Origin: Saccharopolyspora galaxeae
GTDB lineage: Bacteria > Actinomycetota > Actinomycetes > Mycobacteriales > Pseudonocardiaceae
Direction: 5' to 3'
Assembly (NCBI RefSeq): GCF_016526145.1
Contig: NZ_JADDUE010000010.1
Location: 211,940 to 275,939 of the forward strand
Length of the DNA stretch: 64,000 bases
The notes under the pieces were generated by a model. It had not been told where the DNA came from, did no database searches, and saw only the letters and a list, made by a program, of their open reading frames with translations. A program made the position numbers and the translations under genes. Positions 16,168 to 24,991 of this stretch are shown here, piece after piece; position 1 is the stretch's first letter, and every line of letters starts with the position of its first letter.

Positions 16168-17186
16168 CGGCGAACCGGGCACCGGCGGCGGCCATCGTCC
16201 TCGCCGGAGTGCCGATCCTGTTGCTGTCGGCCGCGATCGCGGTGACGCTCGGGCCCGCGCAGCTCACCGTCGCGGACGTCGCCGGTGTGGTCGGCAGCAA
16301 GCTCGGGCTCGCCGAGACCGGCGTTTCCCGCATCGGGCAGGGCATCGTGTGGCAGCTGCGGTTGCCGCGCGCGGTGCTGGCCGCGATCTGCGGAGCCGGG
16401 CTCGGAGTCTGCGGGGCGGTACTGCAGTCGCTGCTGCGCAACCCATTGGCCGACCCGTTCCTGTTAGGAGTGTCGGCCGGAGCCTCGACCGGGGCGGTCT
16501 CGGTGGTCGTGCTCGGTCTCGGGGCCGGGGCGGTCGGTCTCACCGCCGGGGCGTTCGCCGGGGCGCTGGTCGCGTTCGCGCTGGTGATGTTGCTGGCGTC
16601 GGCCGCAGGCGGCGCGGCCGGGCACATGGTGCTGGCCGGAGTCGCCGGGACGCAGCTGTTCTCCGCGCTGACCTCGTACATCGTGATCACCTCCGCGGAC
16701 GCCGACCAGACCCGCGGCGTGCTCTTCTGGCTGCTGGGCTCGCTTTCCGGTGCGCGCTGGGATGATGTGCTGCTGGCGGGCGTGGTGTGCGCGGTGTGCC
16801 TCGTGCTGTGCTTGGCGAAAGCGGGCTCGCTGGACGCCTTCGCGTTCGGCCAGGACGCCGCCGCCACTCTCGGAGTCCACGTTGGACGGCTGCGGGCGCT
16901 GCTGCTGGTGGTGACCGCGCTGCTGGCCGCGACCTTGGTCGCAGCGGCGGGAGCGATCGGCTTCGTCGGGCTGGTGCTGCCGCAGGCGGCCCGGCTGCTG
17001 GTCGGACCGCGGCACCGCGCGCTGCTGCCGGTGACCGCGGTGCTCGGCGCGATCCTGCTGGTGTGGGTGGACGTGCTGGCCACCACGATCGCCGCGCCGC
17101 AGGAGGTTCCGGTCGGCGTGGTCACCGCATTGGTCGGGGTGCCTGCCTTCGCGGTCCTGCTGGTCCGGCGGGGGAGGGTGTCGTGA
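16164..17186 (+). CDS. btuC: FecCD-family ABC permease (B12 importer)
   Basis: 340 residues from a TTG that overlaps the lipoprotein stop (TTGA), so it is translationally coupled. About ten hydrophobic helices. The segments QLRLPRAVLAAICGAGLGVC, LQSLLRNPLADPFLLGVSAG and AGAIGFVGLVLPQAARLLVG are diagnostic of FecCD/BtuC permeases, the last being the coupling-helix region that meets the ATPase. It forms the membrane channel with its neighbours. Confidence 0.92.
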   Translation: MTANRAPAAAIVLAGVPILLLSAAIAVTLGPAQLTVADVAGVVGSKLGLAETGVSRIGQGIVWQLRLPRAVLAAICGAGLGVCGAVLQSLLRNPLADPFLLGVSAGASTGAVSVVVLGLGAGAVGLTAGAFAGALVAFALVMLLASAAGGAAGHMVLAGVAGTQLFSALTSYIVITSADADQTRGVLFWLLGSLSGARWDDVLLAGVVCAVCLVLCLAKAGSLDAFAFGQDAAATLGVHVGRLRALLLVVTALLAATLVAAAGAIGFVGLVLPQAARLLVGPRHRALLPVTAVLGAILLVWVDVLATTIAAPQEVPVGVVTALVGVPAFAVLLVRRGRVS

Positions 17187-17962
17187 GCCCGACCGCGCGC
17201 GAGGTGTCGTGGACAGCCGGGGGCGCGCTCATCCTGGACGGGGTGAGCCTGCGCGCCGAACCGGGCAGCACGCTCGGGCTGCTCGGCCCGAACGGCTCCG
17301 GGAAATCCTCGCTGCTGCGGCTGCTGGCAGGGCTGCGCAGGCCCTCCGCCGGTGCGATCGACATCGACGGGCAAGCTATGGCGGCTTGGTCACGACGCGA
17401 GTTGGCGCGGCGGATCGCCGTGGTGGAACAGCAGGTGTCCACCGAGGTCGATCTGACCGTCGCCGAAGTCGTCGCGCTCGGCCGCACGCCGCATCGTGGC
17501 GGCTGGGGCGGCAGCGGGCCGGAGGACGCCGAGATCATCGCGCGCGCCCTGGCGCGCACCGGGTTGGACGGACTCGGACACCGCCGTTGGCACGGCCTTT
17601 CCGGCGGTGAGCGGCAGCGCGCCCAGATCGCGCGGGCGCTCGCGCAGGAACCGGTCGAGCTGCTGCTGGACGAGCCGACGAACCACCTCGACGTCGCCCA
17701 CCAGCTCGAATTGCTCGCGCTGGTCCGGGAATTGCCGGTGACGGCGGTGATCGCGCTGCACGACCTCAACCTCGCGGGAATGTTCTGCGATGAACTGGTG
17801 GTGCTCGCAGGCGGCCGCGTGGTGGCGGCTGGGGCGCCGCGGGACGTGCTCACCGCCGACCTCGTCGGCGAGGTCTACGGCGTCCGATGCGAAGTGTCCG
17901 CTGTGGACGGGATACCGCATGTGCGGTTCATGCCGCCGGATCGGGGCGACGTGCGACCGTAG
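17183..17962 (+). CDS. btuD: ABC ATPase of the B12 importer
   Basis: 259 residues from GTG 17183, overlapping the permease stop by 4 bp. Walker A is LGPNGSGKSS (about 33-42), Q-loop IAVVEQQ, signature LSGGERQR, Walker B ELLLDEPTNHLD, H-loop ALHDLNLA. This is the usual FecE/BtuD layout and length. It energises uptake; the operon ends here with no evident strong hairpin before the convergent tesB gene. Confidence 0.93.
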   Translation: MSPTAREVSWTAGGALILDGVSLRAEPGSTLGLLGPNGSGKSSLLRLLAGLRRPSAGAIDIDGQAMAAWSRRELARRIAVVEQQVSTEVDLTVAEVVALGRTPHRGGWGGSGPEDAEIIARALARTGLDGLGHRRWHGLSGGERQRAQIARALAQEPVELLLDEPTNHLDVAHQLELLALVRELPVTAVIALHDLNLAGMFCDELVVLAGGRVVAAGAPRDVLTADLVGEVYGVRCEVSAVDGIPHVRFMPPDRGDVRP

Positions 17963-18109
17963 GGAGGCCGCGAGCTGACGGGCCCGGCGCTGGAGCCGGC
18001 GATTTCCGCGACGGTGCCCCACGGCGGATCGTGGTACAGCGGCGTGCGACGCATCAACGATCGAGCCGAGGAAACGAGCATCCGCCGCTGTGCCGGACCC
18101 GGGCGCGCC

Positions 18110-18946
18110 TCACTGCGTGCCGTGGATCAGCCCTTCCTGCGCCACCGAAGCCATCAGCGCCCCGGAGCGGGTGTAGAGCCGCCCCTGCGCGAGGCCGCGC
18201 AGCGGGCCGACCGCGGGGGAGTTCTTGGCGTACAGCAACCAATCGTCGAATCGAGCCGGTTCGTGGAACCACATCACGTGGTCCAGCGAAGTCATTCCCG
18301 CCACATCGGTGCGTCCGGTCGGCCCGAGCACCGCGGCGGCCAGCGTGAGATCGCTCAGGTAGGTCAGCACCGCGGTCGCCGGTCGCCCTTCGCCCTCGGT
18401 GGCGCGCAGCCGGAACCACAGATCTCCGGAGAACCGGTCCACGAGGTCCCCTGTGGACTGACCAGGAGCCGGTGCCCGGCGGAACTCGAACGGCTGCCAG
18501 GCGTTGAACCCGTTGGCGGTGTCCGGCCACTCCAGCGCCGGGCACTCCTCCGGCGCCAGCCGCTGCGGCATCGGCTCCTGGTACTCCAGCGCGGTCCGGT
18601 CGGTGGTGAACGAGCAGTCCAGCGACAGGATCGGTTTGCCGTGCTGCACCGCGGTCACCCGGCGGCGCCGGAACGTCGAGCCGTCGTGCAGCCGCTCGTT
18701 GCGGAACACCACCGGCACTCCGGTGATGCCGGGCCGCAGGAAGTACGAATGCAGCGAGTGCACCCGCGACGAATCGTCCACTGTGTTCGTCGCGGCGACC
18801 AGGGCTTGCGCCGCGACCTGCCCGCCGAACAGGCGCGGCGCCCCGGGCGGGGCGCAGGTGCTGCGGAACAGGTCGTCGTCGATCGTCTCCAGGCTGAGCA
18901 CGTCGAGCAGCGTCTGGACCGTGAAGTCCTGCGTCGTCTCGGTCAT
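18110..18946 (-). CDS. tesB: Acyl-CoA thioesterase II
   Basis: 278 residues from ATG 18946, chosen for GGAGAGG ten bases upstream. It is a double-hotdog protein: VQTLLDVLSLETIDDDLFRS and RLFGGQVAAQALVAATNTVD at the N-terminus and SLDHVMWFHEPARFDDWLLY in the second half are hallmarks of TesB, including the catalytic Asp-containing strand. It hydrolyses acyl-CoA to free acid and CoA in the cytoplasm. No neighbour suggests a particular acyl chain. Confidence 0.92.
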   Translation of the reverse strand: MTETTQDFTVQTLLDVLSLETIDDDLFRSTCAPPGAPRLFGGQVAAQALVAATNTVDDSSRVHSLHSYFLRPGITGVPVVFRNERLHDGSTFRRRRVTAVQHGKPILSLDCSFTTDRTALEYQEPMPQRLAPEECPALEWPDTANGFNAWQPFEFRRAPAPGQSTGDLVDRFSGDLWFRLRATEGEGRPATAVLTYLSDLTLAAAVLGPTGRTDVAGMTSLDHVMWFHEPARFDDWLLYAKNSPAVGPLRGLAQGRLYTRSGALMASVAQEGLIHGTQ

Positions 18947-19078
18947 CCGGGCCTCTCCGTGGCGTGCGGGTCCGCCGACCACCCTAAGCGGCGCACCGCG
19001 TCGCGCCGGGGCCAGGGCTTGAGGTTGACGCCGCGTGAAGCCTTAACGTGCAGGTCATCAGAGCACGGGAGGTGCGTG

Positions 19079-19816
19079 GTGGGGGAATGGGCGATTCAGG
19101 AGCTCGCCCGCGCGGCGGGCACGACCAGTCGCACGCTGCGCTACTACGGGGAGATCGGCCTGCTGCCCGCGACGCGCGTCGGCGCCAACGGGTACCGCTA
19201 CTACGACGAGCAGGCCTTGGTGCGGCTGCAGCGAATTCTGCTGTTGCGTGAGTTGGGCATGGGGCTTTCGGCGATCGGTGAGGTGCTCGACGGCCAAGAA
19301 CCCGTACCGGCGCTGCACGATCACCTGCAACTGCTCCAGCAGGAGCGGGATCGGATCGAGCGGCAGATCGCCTCCGTGCGCTGCACCGTGCGCAAGCTCG
19401 AACGAGGGGAAGAACTCATGGCACAGGAAACGCTCGACGGCTTCGACCACACCCGCTACGAGGACGAGGTGGTGCGCCGCTGGGGCCGCCCGGCGTACGC
19501 GAGCGCCGACCGCTGGTGGCGTTCGCTCAGCGACGCCGAGAAGCGGGAATTCCAGCAGCAGGGCCGGGACATCGCCGGCGGCTTCCAGGAAGCGTTCGCC
19601 GCCGGCGAAGCCGCCGACGGCGCGCAGGCGCAGGAACTCGCGCACCGCCAGTACGAATGGGTCAGCACCGGCTGGGGCGGCAGGAGGCCGTCCCGCGAGG
19701 CGTTCGCCGGGCTGGGACAGCTGTACGTGGACGACCCGCGCTACGGCATGGGAAACCACGAGTGCGCGGCATTCATCCGCGCGGCGATGAGCCGCTACGC
19801 GGAGCGGAACCTGTAG
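19079..19816 (+). CDS. MerR-family regulator with TipAS-like domain
   Basis: 245 residues; the start is GTG 19079 (an adjacent GTG at 19076 is equally possible) six bases after GGAGG. The MerR winged helix is at 1-70 (IQELARAAGTTSRTLRYYGE, then GYRYYDEQAL), followed by a coiled-coil dimer helix (about 78-115) and an all-helical C-terminal domain with FDHTRYEDEVVRRWG and the Trp-rich SADRWWRSLSDAEKREFQ. That is the TipA antibiotic-recognition layout, which binds thiopeptide-like drugs and activates resistance genes. A TTGACG hexamer at 19024-19029 lies in its upstream region and could be its own -35. No obvious resistance gene adjoins it. Confidence 0.85.
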   Translation: MGEWAIQELARAAGTTSRTLRYYGEIGLLPATRVGANGYRYYDEQALVRLQRILLLRELGMGLSAIGEVLDGQEPVPALHDHLQLLQQERDRIERQIASVRCTVRKLERGEELMAQETLDGFDHTRYEDEVVRRWGRPAYASADRWWRSLSDAEKREFQQQGRDIAGGFQEAFAAGEAADGAQAQELAHRQYEWVSTGWGGRRPSREAFAGLGQLYVDDPRYGMGNHECAAFIRAAMSRYAERNL

Positions 19817-19820
19817 CGGC

Positions 19821-20597
19821 TCAGGCCGGTTCCTCGGCCACGACGACGTCGACACCGCGGCTCAGGAACGGTGCGGTGGCCGCGGCGTCGGCGGCGGCGT
19901 CGGTGACCAGCGTCCAGCGTTCCGGCAGCCGCGCCCAGGCGTGGAACGGGTGGTGGCCGAGCTTCGCCGAGTGCACCAGCACGTACACCGCGTCGGCGCG
20001 CTCGGCCATCAGCTCCTTGAGCCGGGTCTGCTGCAGATCGGCTTCGCAGATGCCCTGCTCCGCGGTGACCCCGTCGGCGCCGAGGAAGACCCGGTCGAAG
20101 GTCAACCGGCTCAGCGCGGCCTCGGTGAGCGGGCCGACGAAGCCCTGGCTCAGGTGCCGCAGCGTGCCGCCGAGGCATTCCACGTGCACCTCGTCGGCGC
20201 TGACCAGCTCCTGCAGCACGGTCAGGCCGGTGGTCACGACGGTGACGTCGCGGGCGTCGCGCAACTCGCGCGCCAAGGCGCCGGTGGTGGTGCCGGAATC
20301 CAGCAGCACCGTCTCACCGGGGAGGATCTGCCCGGCCGCCCACCTGGCGATGGCCTGCTTGGCCGCGAACGCCTCGCTGCTGCGCTGGCGCAGCGAGCTC
20401 TCCTGGTGCCCGGCGACCGCGATCGCGCCCCCGTAGGTGCGCGCGAGCCGCCCGGCGGATTCCAGCTGCGCCAGGTCGCGGCGGATCGTCGACGCGGTGA
20501 CCCCGAACGTCGCGGACAGCTCGTCGACGCTGGTCAGCCCGGACGTGGTGGCCAGCCGCACGATGGCGGCGCGGCGATCCTGCGATCCGCGGGGCAT
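19821..20597 (-). CDS. DeoR-family regulator, likely of the acid-sugar island
   Basis: 258 residues from ATG 20597 behind AGGAGG; longer in-frame starts lack a ribosome site. HTH VDELSATFGVTASTIRRDLA (about 22-45) has the family TxRRDL. The sensor domain contains LPGETVLLDSGTTTGALARE, VVTTGLTVLQELV and FLGADGVTAEQG. It is downstream of pdxA2 and the four-carbon acid kinase on the same strand (174-bp gap), so control of that pathway by a phosphorylated intermediate is likely. Its stop is 4 bp from that of the convergent MerR gene. Confidence 0.9.
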   Translation of the reverse strand: MPRGSQDRRAAIVRLATTSGLTSVDELSATFGVTASTIRRDLAQLESAGRLARTYGGAIAVAGHQESSLRQRSSEAFAAKQAIARWAAGQILPGETVLLDSGTTTGALARELRDARDVTVVTTGLTVLQELVSADEVHVECLGGTLRHLSQGFVGPLTEAALSRLTFDRVFLGADGVTAEQGICEADLQQTRLKELMAERADAVYVLVHSAKLGHHPFHAWARLPERWTLVTDAAADAAATAPFLSRGVDVVVAEEPA

Positions 20598-20771
20598 CGT
20601 CGGTCCTCCTCGGGTCGATGTCGTCCTGCCAAGGATGGCGCAGGCGGCCGATCCGCCGCGGCTCGGGATCGGCGCGTCGTGCGGATGCGGTCGGCTGCCG
20701 CTGCGCAGATCGGCTTTGCGAAGGGGCGCCAGCCGTTCGCGGTGCGTGCGGCTCACCAGACCGGCCAAGCG

Positions 20772-21764
20772 CTAAGCCGCGGCAGAGAGTTCGGCCGCCT
20801 GCCGCAGCGCTTCGGCCATGCTGCGCGGATCCGCCTTGCCGGTGCCCGCGATGTCGAAGGCCGTGCCGTGGTCCACCGACGTGCGGATCACCGGCAACCC
20901 GACGGTGATGTTGACCCCGGCTTCGATCCCGAGCACCTTCACCGGCCCGTGTCCCTGGTCGTGGTACATCGCCACGATCAGGTCGTAGTCCCCGCGACCG
21001 GCCAGGAAGAACGCGGTGTCGGCGGACAGCGGGCCGCGGGCGTCGATGCCGTCGGCGCGGAGCCGCTCCAGCGCGGGAACGATCTTGGTCTCTTCCTCGC
21101 CGTGGCCGAACAGGCCGTTCTCCCCGGCGTGCGGGTTGATCCCGCACACTCCGATGCGCGGGTGCGCGATCCCCGACCCGGTGATCGCCCGGTTCCCGCG
21201 CCGCACGGTCCGCTCGACCAGCCCGGGCTCGATCTTCGCGACCGCGTCGATCAGGCCGACGTGCGTGGTCACGTGCACGACCTTGACCGATGGCGTGGAC
21301 AGCATCATGGACACCTCTTCGGTGCCGGTCAGGTGCGCGAGCAGTTCGGTGTGGCCGGGGAAGAGGTGCCCGGCGGCGTGCAGCGCCTCCTTGTTCAGCG
21401 GAGCGGTGCAGATCCCCTGCACCGCGTGGCGCGCGGCCAGCTCGGCGGCGACCCGGATGTACTGGTACGCGGCCTCGCCCGCGGCCGGTGACACCTCGCC
21501 CCACGCCAGGTCGGCGGGCAGCGGCCCGAGGTCGAGCACGTTGATCCGCCCCGGCTCGAAGACCGCGTCGTCGACCGAGTCCACCGCCACGACCCGTGCC
21601 TCGCGCCCGATGATCCGCGCGGCGGTGCGCAGCCGCTCGGCGTCGCCGACGACGATCGGGCGAGCGCGCGCCGAGGTCGCGTCGTCGAGCAGCGCACCGG
21701 CGATGACCTCGGGGCCGACGCCGGCGCCGTCGCCCATGGTGACGGCGATCAGGGGAGGGGTCAT
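20772..21764 (-). CDS. pdxA2: PdxA2-type 4-phospho-D-threonate/erythronate dehydrogenase
   Basis: 330 residues from ATG 21764 behind GGAAGG, two bases after the kinase stop. It is a PdxA-family protein: VTMGDGAGVGPEVIAGALL at the start, CTAPLNKEALHAAGHLFPGH, GINPHAGENGLFGHGEEET and VAMYHDQGHGPVKVLG with the metal-binding His residues. Fused transcription with a DUF1537 kinase is the signature of the catabolic PdxA2 branch: phosphorylated tetronate is oxidised and decarboxylated to dihydroxyacetone phosphate. Pyridoxine biosynthesis is unlikely from context. Confidence 0.88.
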   Translation of the reverse strand: MTPPLIAVTMGDGAGVGPEVIAGALLDDATSARARPIVVGDAERLRTAARIIGREARVVAVDSVDDAVFEPGRINVLDLGPLPADLAWGEVSPAAGEAAYQYIRVAAELAARHAVQGICTAPLNKEALHAAGHLFPGHTELLAHLTGTEEVSMMLSTPSVKVVHVTTHVGLIDAVAKIEPGLVERTVRRGNRAITGSGIAHPRIGVCGINPHAGENGLFGHGEEETKIVPALERLRADGIDARGPLSADTAFFLAGRGDYDLIVAMYHDQGHGPVKVLGIEAGVNITVGLPVIRTSVDHGTAFDIAGTGKADPRSMAEALRQAAELSAAA

Positions 21765-21766
21765 GT

Positions 21767-23056
21767 TCAGCCTTCCGTTGCGGGACGCAGGTGTTCGGCG
21801 ATGCGCACGAGGCTGTCCGCATCGCCGAAGCTGCCGGGCCGGGTCACCACGGACGTGCCGCCGCGGGTGCGGCTGCGCACGGCGCCGTGGTGGATCTGGG
21901 TGAGTGGCACGAGCTCGTCCATGCCGAGCGCGTCGAGCACGCGGCGCGCGGTTTCGCCGCCGGTGAGCACGAGATCGACCGGGCGATCGGCGGATCTGAC
22001 GGCGCGGGCGGCGGTTTCGGCCAGCCGCCGGACGATTTCGCGTGAGTGCGCGGGGTTCACGCCGTGCGGAGATTGCAAGGTCACCGCCACCGGGGAATGT
22101 CGCAACGCTCGCGCGATCCGGTCGGACTCGTCGTGTTGTGCGAGCAGGACGGGCACGTCGAGCGGGATCTGCTGCACGCCGCGTGTGGCCAGCCTGCGCA
22201 CCTGCTCGGCGGAGGCGGCCTCGGCCGTGCCGATGACGAACAGCAGCCCGTGCGCGGAATCGGGTGCTTCGATGCCATAGCCGTCCACTTCGGGCATTGC
22301 GCGGCCGAGTGCGGACGCGAGGCCGCCGGAGCCCGCGAGCCGGACTCCCGGCAGGTCTGCGCAGGCCGCGACGACGGCGTCCAGGTCGGCGTCGGTCTCC
22401 CCGTCGCACAACGGGATTTCGCCCGCTTCGAGGCAGTCGCGCACCGTTTCGCGCAATCGGCCGGAGCGCACGACATCGAGCGTGATGACGCGGCAGCGCT
22501 GCGGGGCGAGCGCTTCGGCGATCGTGGCAGCCGGAGCGGCGGACTCGGCGGACCACTGACCGCTCCGGTGCAGCGGTCGTCCGCTGACGTGCAGCACTCC
22601 GTTGTGGACGGTGCGGCCTGCGGGCGGCAGCGCGGGAGCGAGCACCGCGGGGCGTGCCGCGGCGAGCATGGACCGCACGTTGCCGCGCAGCAGCGAGTCG
22701 ATCTTCAGGAAAGCCTTCGCGGCCGGGCGCGCGGCGAGCGTTGCGTGAACCGAGCGTTCGGCTTCGGCGCCTGGCGCATTCCTGCAGTCCAGGTCTGCCA
22801 CGGCGAGAGCCGGGCGTCCATCATGTTGCGTGTTGTGCGCAGCAAGCGTCTCGGTGCTCGTGGGTAGTTCGATCCGCGCGGAGCGACATCCCGGTAGCAG
22901 GGCCGCTGCGGCCTCGGCGGCACCGGAGAGGTCGTCGGCGATCGCGAGCACGTCCGCTCGCAAGACTGCTGCGGCGTCCGCCGGTTCAGTGTTTTCCGGC
23001 GAATATCGGGAAAAATTGTTGATCAGGGGAATTTCGGTATGAGCGTTGTCGCCCAT
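21767..23056 (-). CDS. Four-carbon acid sugar kinase (DUF1537, DtnK/DenK-type)
   Basis: 429 residues from ATG 23056 with a GGGGAAG site. N-terminal domain: DVLAIADDLSGAAEAAAALL carries the substrate-binding Asp pair. KIDSLLRGNVRSML and LAPALPPAGRTVHNGVLHV follow. The C-terminal nucleotide-binding domain contains LAGSGGLASALG and DLVLTGGETARRVLDALG. It phosphorylates D-threonate, D-erythronate or a close tetronate, giving the substrate of the next gene. The first 30 residues, before the ADDLSG strand, are longer than usual. Confidence 0.88.
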   Translation of the reverse strand: MGDNAHTEIPLINNFSRYSPENTEPADAAAVLRADVLAIADDLSGAAEAAAALLPGCRSARIELPTSTETLAAHNTQHDGRPALAVADLDCRNAPGAEAERSVHATLAARPAAKAFLKIDSLLRGNVRSMLAAARPAVLAPALPPAGRTVHNGVLHVSGRPLHRSGQWSAESAAPAATIAEALAPQRCRVITLDVVRSGRLRETVRDCLEAGEIPLCDGETDADLDAVVAACADLPGVRLAGSGGLASALGRAMPEVDGYGIEAPDSAHGLLFVIGTAEAASAEQVRRLATRGVQQIPLDVPVLLAQHDESDRIARALRHSPVAVTLQSPHGVNPAHSREIVRRLAETAARAVRSADRPVDLVLTGGETARRVLDALGMDELVPLTQIHHGAVRSRTRGGTSVVTRPGSFGDADSLVRIAEHLRPATEG

Positions 23057-23392
23057 GTGCTTCCCCTTTCGGCTCTGTTGCGCGAGCAGTGGCCGGTGGT
23101 GTCTCCGGCGGCTCGGTCCGACCTCCGGGCCGCGCGCTGTTTGCGCGAATCACGCTACGACAGTTGCGCACAACGCGCAATCATGCCAGAGTGCCTCGCG
23201 AAGCTCAGATATCCCGCAAAGCTCAGCGAGCACTGCGCGAAGTGCAGAGCACTGTGCGACCAAGAAGTGCCAGAGCACTGCGTAGCTCGAAGCACTGCGT
23301 AGCTCGAAGTGCAGAGCACTGCGCGACCGAAGTGCTCTGCGTAGCACCGGCGATCGCCGAAGGCGTTGCCGGTGCCGTGTGCGGAAAGGTCA
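23057..23392. promoter_or_regulatory. Divergent intergenic region with five AGCACTG-type repeats
   Basis: This 336-bp gap separates the leftward kinase operon from the rightward ABC-transporter operon. Between 23228 and 23345 the motif AGCACTGCG or a one-base variant recurs five times, usually as GCAGAGCACTG. It includes a 17-bp tandem duplication (AGCACTGCGTAGCTCGA, twice, about 23274-23308). The arrangement may be a cluster of regulator sites or a decayed tandem repeat. Nothing codes here; the short in-frame runs are chance. Confidence 0.5.
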
Positions 23393-24991
23393 ATGATGAC
23401 CCGCTCTATGACGACGTGGTCCGGTGCGCAGGCGGTCTCCCGCCGCGGCCTGCTGCGCGCCGGTGCCGCCGCGGGCGGTCTCGGCGCGTTGGGGGCGCTC
23501 GGGGCCTGCGCGGGACCGACCGGCAGCCCGGGCGGGGACACGCTCGTGCTGGCGCTGAACCGTTCGCTGGTCTCGCTGGACAACAAGCTCAACCAGTTCG
23601 AGGCGGCGGTGACCGTGCAGCGCGCGGTGCGCCAAGCCCTCACCCGCATCGGCCCCGATCTGACCCCGCGGCCGGTGCTGGCCGAGCGGTTCGAACTCAC
23701 CGCCCCGACCGAGTGGACGGTTCGGCTGCGCGCGGGAGTGCGCTATTCGGACGGAACTCCGGTCACCGTCGCCGATGTGGCCACGGCGCTGGAGATGTAC
23801 CGGAGCGTCAACGGTTCGTTCCTCGCGACGTTCTTCCAGGAGTGGCCGGAGGTCGTCCCGCTCGATGCGCGGACTTTCCTGCTGCGCAGCAGGAACCCGC
23901 TGCCCACTCTGGACTACCTGATGGCGAACATCCTCATCACCCCGGCCGCGGCCAACCGGCCGGAGGAGTTGCAGGACGGCGTCGGCAGCGGCCCGTACGT
24001 GGTCACCGCCGCCAACCGCGGGACGGGGGATTACTCACTGGCCGCGAATCCGCGGTATTGGGGCACACCACCACGAACCCGCCGGGTCGAAGTCCGCTTC
24101 CTGCCGGAGGAATCGAACCGGGTGGTATCGCTGCGCAGCGGTGAGGTCGATGTGATCGACACGCTCTCGCCGGATTCGGCCGACCAGCTGCGCGGCTTAT
24201 CGCAGGTGCGGATGCAGACCACCGGCGGAACCCGGATCAACCAGCTCTTCTACAACTTCCGGAAACCGGCGGGGCATCCGCTGTCGGACCCGCGGGTGCG
24301 GCGCGCGCTGACCTTCGCCATCGACGGGCGCCAGCTGGTCGACGACGTCTTCACCGGGTCGGTGGCGCAAGCGACCGGACCGGTGCCGGACACGCTGGCC
24401 GGAGCGGTGCGCACCGGCGAGTACGTCCACGACCCGCGGCGCGCCCGGGAAGAACTCGCCGCCGCCGGGGTGCGCGACGGTGAGCTGAAGCTGCGGATCA
24501 TCTGGGAGACCGGGGAATTCCCCAACGACACCATGGTGATGGAAGCCGTGCTGCAGATGTTGCGGGATGTCGGCGTTCGCGCGGAGTTGCAGCAGTTCGA
24601 GCCGGGCGGCGACATTTCGCAGTGGCGCCAGGGTCGCGGCGGGGACTGGGACGTCATCGGGAACGGCTTCAGCACCCCCACCGCGCTGGCGGCCTCTGCG
24701 CTGCAGGGCATGTTCGGCAGCACACCGGAAGACGAACGCAGCCGGGACACCTACCAGGGATACGTGTTCCCGCACATCGCGGAACTCGTCCGCCGTGCAA
24801 CGTCCGAAGTGGATCCACGGATGCGGCATGAGCTGGTGTCCCGTGCACAGCGCGAAGTGTGGAACACCTGGCCGTGCCTGTGGGCGTTCGTTCCGCGCGT
24901 CGTGCTGGCCCAGCGGGCGCGCGTGCAGGACCTGAGCCTGGAGCCGACGAACTCCTACGAACTCGCGGCGGCCGGGGTGAGCACACCGTGA
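23393..24991 (+). CDS. Dpp/Opp-type ABC transporter substrate-binding lipoprotein
   Basis: 532 residues from ATG 23393 (ATG 23396 also possible) after GGAAAGG. The leader has SRRGLLRAGAAAGG followed by LGALGACAG: a twin-arginine motif and a lipobox, so Tat export and lipid anchoring are likely. The body is SBP_bac_5: YSDGTPVTVADVATAL, GSGPYVVTAANRG, NQLFYNFRKPAGHPLSDPRV and RRALTFAIDGRQLVDDVF. The family binds peptides, nickel complexes or sugar acids/oligosaccharides; the adjacent catabolic genes argue for a sugar-acid-like compound. It begins an operon whose genes overlap by 4 bp through 29,395. Confidence 0.92.
   Translation: MMTRSMTTWSGAQAVSRRGLLRAGAAAGGLGALGALGACAGPTGSPGGDTLVLALNRSLVSLDNKLNQFEAAVTVQRAVRQALTRIGPDLTPRPVLAERFELTAPTEWTVRLRAGVRYSDGTPVTVADVATALEMYRSVNGSFLATFFQEWPEVVPLDARTFLLRSRNPLPTLDYLMANILITPAAANRPEELQDGVGSGPYVVTAANRGTGDYSLAANPRYWGTPPRTRRVEVRFLPEESNRVVSLRSGEVDVIDTLSPDSADQLRGLSQVRMQTTGGTRINQLFYNFRKPAGHPLSDPRVRRALTFAIDGRQLVDDVFTGSVAQATGPVPDTLAGAVRTGEYVHDPRRAREELAAAGVRDGELKLRIIWETGEFPNDTMVMEAVLQMLRDVGVRAELQQFEPGGDISQWRQGRGGDWDVIGNGFSTPTALAASALQGMFGSTPEDERSRDTYQGYVFPHIAELVRRATSEVDPRMRHELVSRAQREVWNTWPCLWAFVPRVVLAQRARVQDLSLEPTNSYELAAAGVSTP

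Noticed and set aside
14812..16182. Long leftward open frame opposite the B12-binding lipoprotein and the riboswitch
   Set aside because: Composition is that of a high-GC antisense frame, it has no ribosome site, and the sense strand has a clear lipoprotein.
20772..21764. Vitamin B6 biosynthetic PdxA
   Set aside because: It is co-transcribed with a DUF1537 kinase, the mark of the catabolic PdxA2 branch.
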